Shown here piece by piece: positions 5,233-6,006 of a DNA stretch of 6,006 nucleotides (position 1 is the stretch's first letter; every line of letters starts with the position of its first letter). The notes under the pieces are model-generated. The model had not been told where the DNA came from and did not search any database. It was given only the letters and a program-made list of their open reading frames with translations. The stretch is from Bacilli bacterium (GTDB lineage: Bacteria > Bacillota_I > Bacilli_A > RFN20 > CAG-826), in contig JAKSVY010000073.1 of assembly GCA_024413875.1 (NCBI GenBank), positions 1-6,006 on the forward strand. Direction: 5' to 3'. The position numbers were made by a program, and so were the translations under genes.

Positions 5233-6006
5233 TTAGTTACTAGACTCATCAATCTTGTTGAGTAAGTAACCAGCGACTTCTGAGATAGGAAGTCTAACTT
5301 GTTGCATAGAATCACGATCACGAATTGTGACTGCATTATCATTGGCTGTATCAAAGTCCACTGTAATACAGTAAGGTGTACCAATCATGTCTTGTCTTCT
5401 ATAACGTTTTCCAATACTACCTGTTTCATCATAGGTAATTGAGAAATGTTTATTTAACTTGTTAACTAACTCTTTAGCTTGTTCGCCTAATTGTTTGCTT
5501 AATGGTAAAACCGCAGCAACATAAGGAGCTAAATGAGGTGCGAGGTGCATAACGATACGTGTATCTTTTTCAAGTTGTTCAACTTCATATGCTTCGCATA
5601 CTGTCATTAAGAATAAACGATCAACACCCATAGATGGTTCAACACAGTATGGAATATATCTTTCGTTTGTTTCTGGATCTAAATATTCAAGTGATTCACC
5701 ACTTGCTTGCATGTGGCGGCCTAAGTCGTAGTCAGTTCTATCTGCAACACCTAAAATTTCACCCCAACCAAATGGGAATAAGTATTCAACGTCACATGTA
5801 CCCTTGGAATAGAATGCTAATTCTTCTGGTTCATGATCTCTATAACGTAATCTCTCTTGAGAGATTCCTAATGATTCAATGAACTTTAAAGCATAGTCTT
5901 TCCAATATGCAAACCATTCTAAGTCAGTTCCTGGCTTGCAGAAGAATTCCATTTCCATTTGTTCGAATTCTCTTAAACGGAATAAGAAGTTCCCTGGTGT
6001 AATTTC
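5233..6006 (-). CDS. glyQS: Glycine--tRNA ligase, homodimeric (alpha2) class II type, 5'-partial
   Basis: Glycyl-tRNA synthetase charges tRNA-Gly in the cytosol. The visible 257 residues are the C-terminal part; the frame stays open to the window edge, so an internal ATG at 5958 is not the true start. The visible part opens in class II motif 2 (EITPGNFLFRLREFEQ at 1-16, running into MEMEFFCKPG). It continues with YLFPFGWGEILGVADRTDYD (75-94, glycine/ATP pocket), motif 3 in CVEPSMGVDR (121-130), and an HGTP-type anticodon-binding domain from about 149, including LAPHLAPYVAAVLPL and the near-terminal TPYCITVDFDT and VTIRDRDSMQQVR. These features define the dimeric eukaryote/archaea-like GlyRS used by Mollicutes and many Gram-positives, not the alpha2-beta2 GlyQ/GlyS enzyme encoded in the same neighbourhood in B. 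subtilis. It is the first visible gene of the minus unit, 34 nt before dnaG. Any T-box or promoter would lie off the window. Confidence 0.97.
   Translation of the reverse strand, partial: EITPGNFLFRLREFEQMEMEFFCKPGTDLEWFAYWKDYALKFIESLGISQERLRYRDHEPEELAFYSKGTCDVEYLFPFGWGEILGVADRTDYDLGRHMQASGESLEYLDPETNERYIPYCVEPSMGVDRLFLMTVCEAYEVEQLEKDTRIVMHLAPHLAPYVAAVLPLSKQLGEQAKELVNKLNKHFSITYDETGSIGKRYRRQDMIGTPYCITVDFDTANDNAVTIRDRDSMQQVRLPISEVAGYLLNKIDESSN

Noticed and set aside
5634..5882. Plus-strand 82-codon open frame opposite glyQS
   Set aside because: It is entirely antisense to conserved GlyRS motif 3 and the preceding catalytic segments; no family resemblance or SD was seen.
1..6006. CRISPR array, tRNA/rRNA, insertion sequence, riboswitch or T-box
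   Set aside because: There are no regularly spaced direct repeats, no cloverleaf or conserved leader elements, no transposase fragments, and almost every base is coding.

Overview
This window is a block of housekeeping genes from a low-GC (about 35% by eye) relative of the Bacillota/Mollicutes. Five genes on the minus strand form one tight unit, read from 6006 down to 625: glycyl-tRNA synthetase (5' end cut by the window) > dnaG primase > rpoD primary sigma factor > trmK tRNA m1A22 methyltransferase > a Nif3/DUF34 metal-binding protein. A sixth gene, ispH (5' end cut), runs on the plus strand from the left edge and meets the unit tail to tail.

The order dimeric GlyRS-primase-sigma resembles the arrangement in Mycoplasma genitalium, and the dnaG-sigA-trmK-nif3-ispH neighbourhood resembles Bacillus subtilis. 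A retained IspH (MEP isoprenoid pathway), all five visible Trp codons being TGG, and no internal TGA argue against a TGA=Trp mycoplasma. An Acholeplasma-, Erysipelotrichia- or RF39-like lineage is my inference; the sequence alone does not fix the taxon.

Layout: 1-632 ispH (+); 625-1401 nif3-like (-); 1402-1995 trmK (-); 2006-3316 rpoD (-); 3330-5198 dnaG (-); 5233-6006 glyQS (-). Gaps within the minus unit are 34, 13, 10 and 0 nt, too short for ordinary promoters or terminators, so co-transcription is likely. The products link translation (tRNA charging and modification), replication priming and transcription initiation, as in the classical macromolecular-synthesis operon. No mobile element, CRISPR array, tRNA or rRNA was seen, and no stretch over 300 bases lacks a gene.

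The most interesting structure is at the ispH/nif3 junction. The genes overlap by 8 bp, leaving no room for an intergenic terminator. Instead, a hairpin plus U-run for the minus unit lies inside ispH, and a hairpin plus U-run for ispH lies inside nif3. Each gene appears to carry its opponent's terminator in its own 3' coding sequence. A cluster of three perfect palindromes in trmK and a 16-bp palindrome in dnaG are secondary curiosities. I see no clearly new multi-gene system here.
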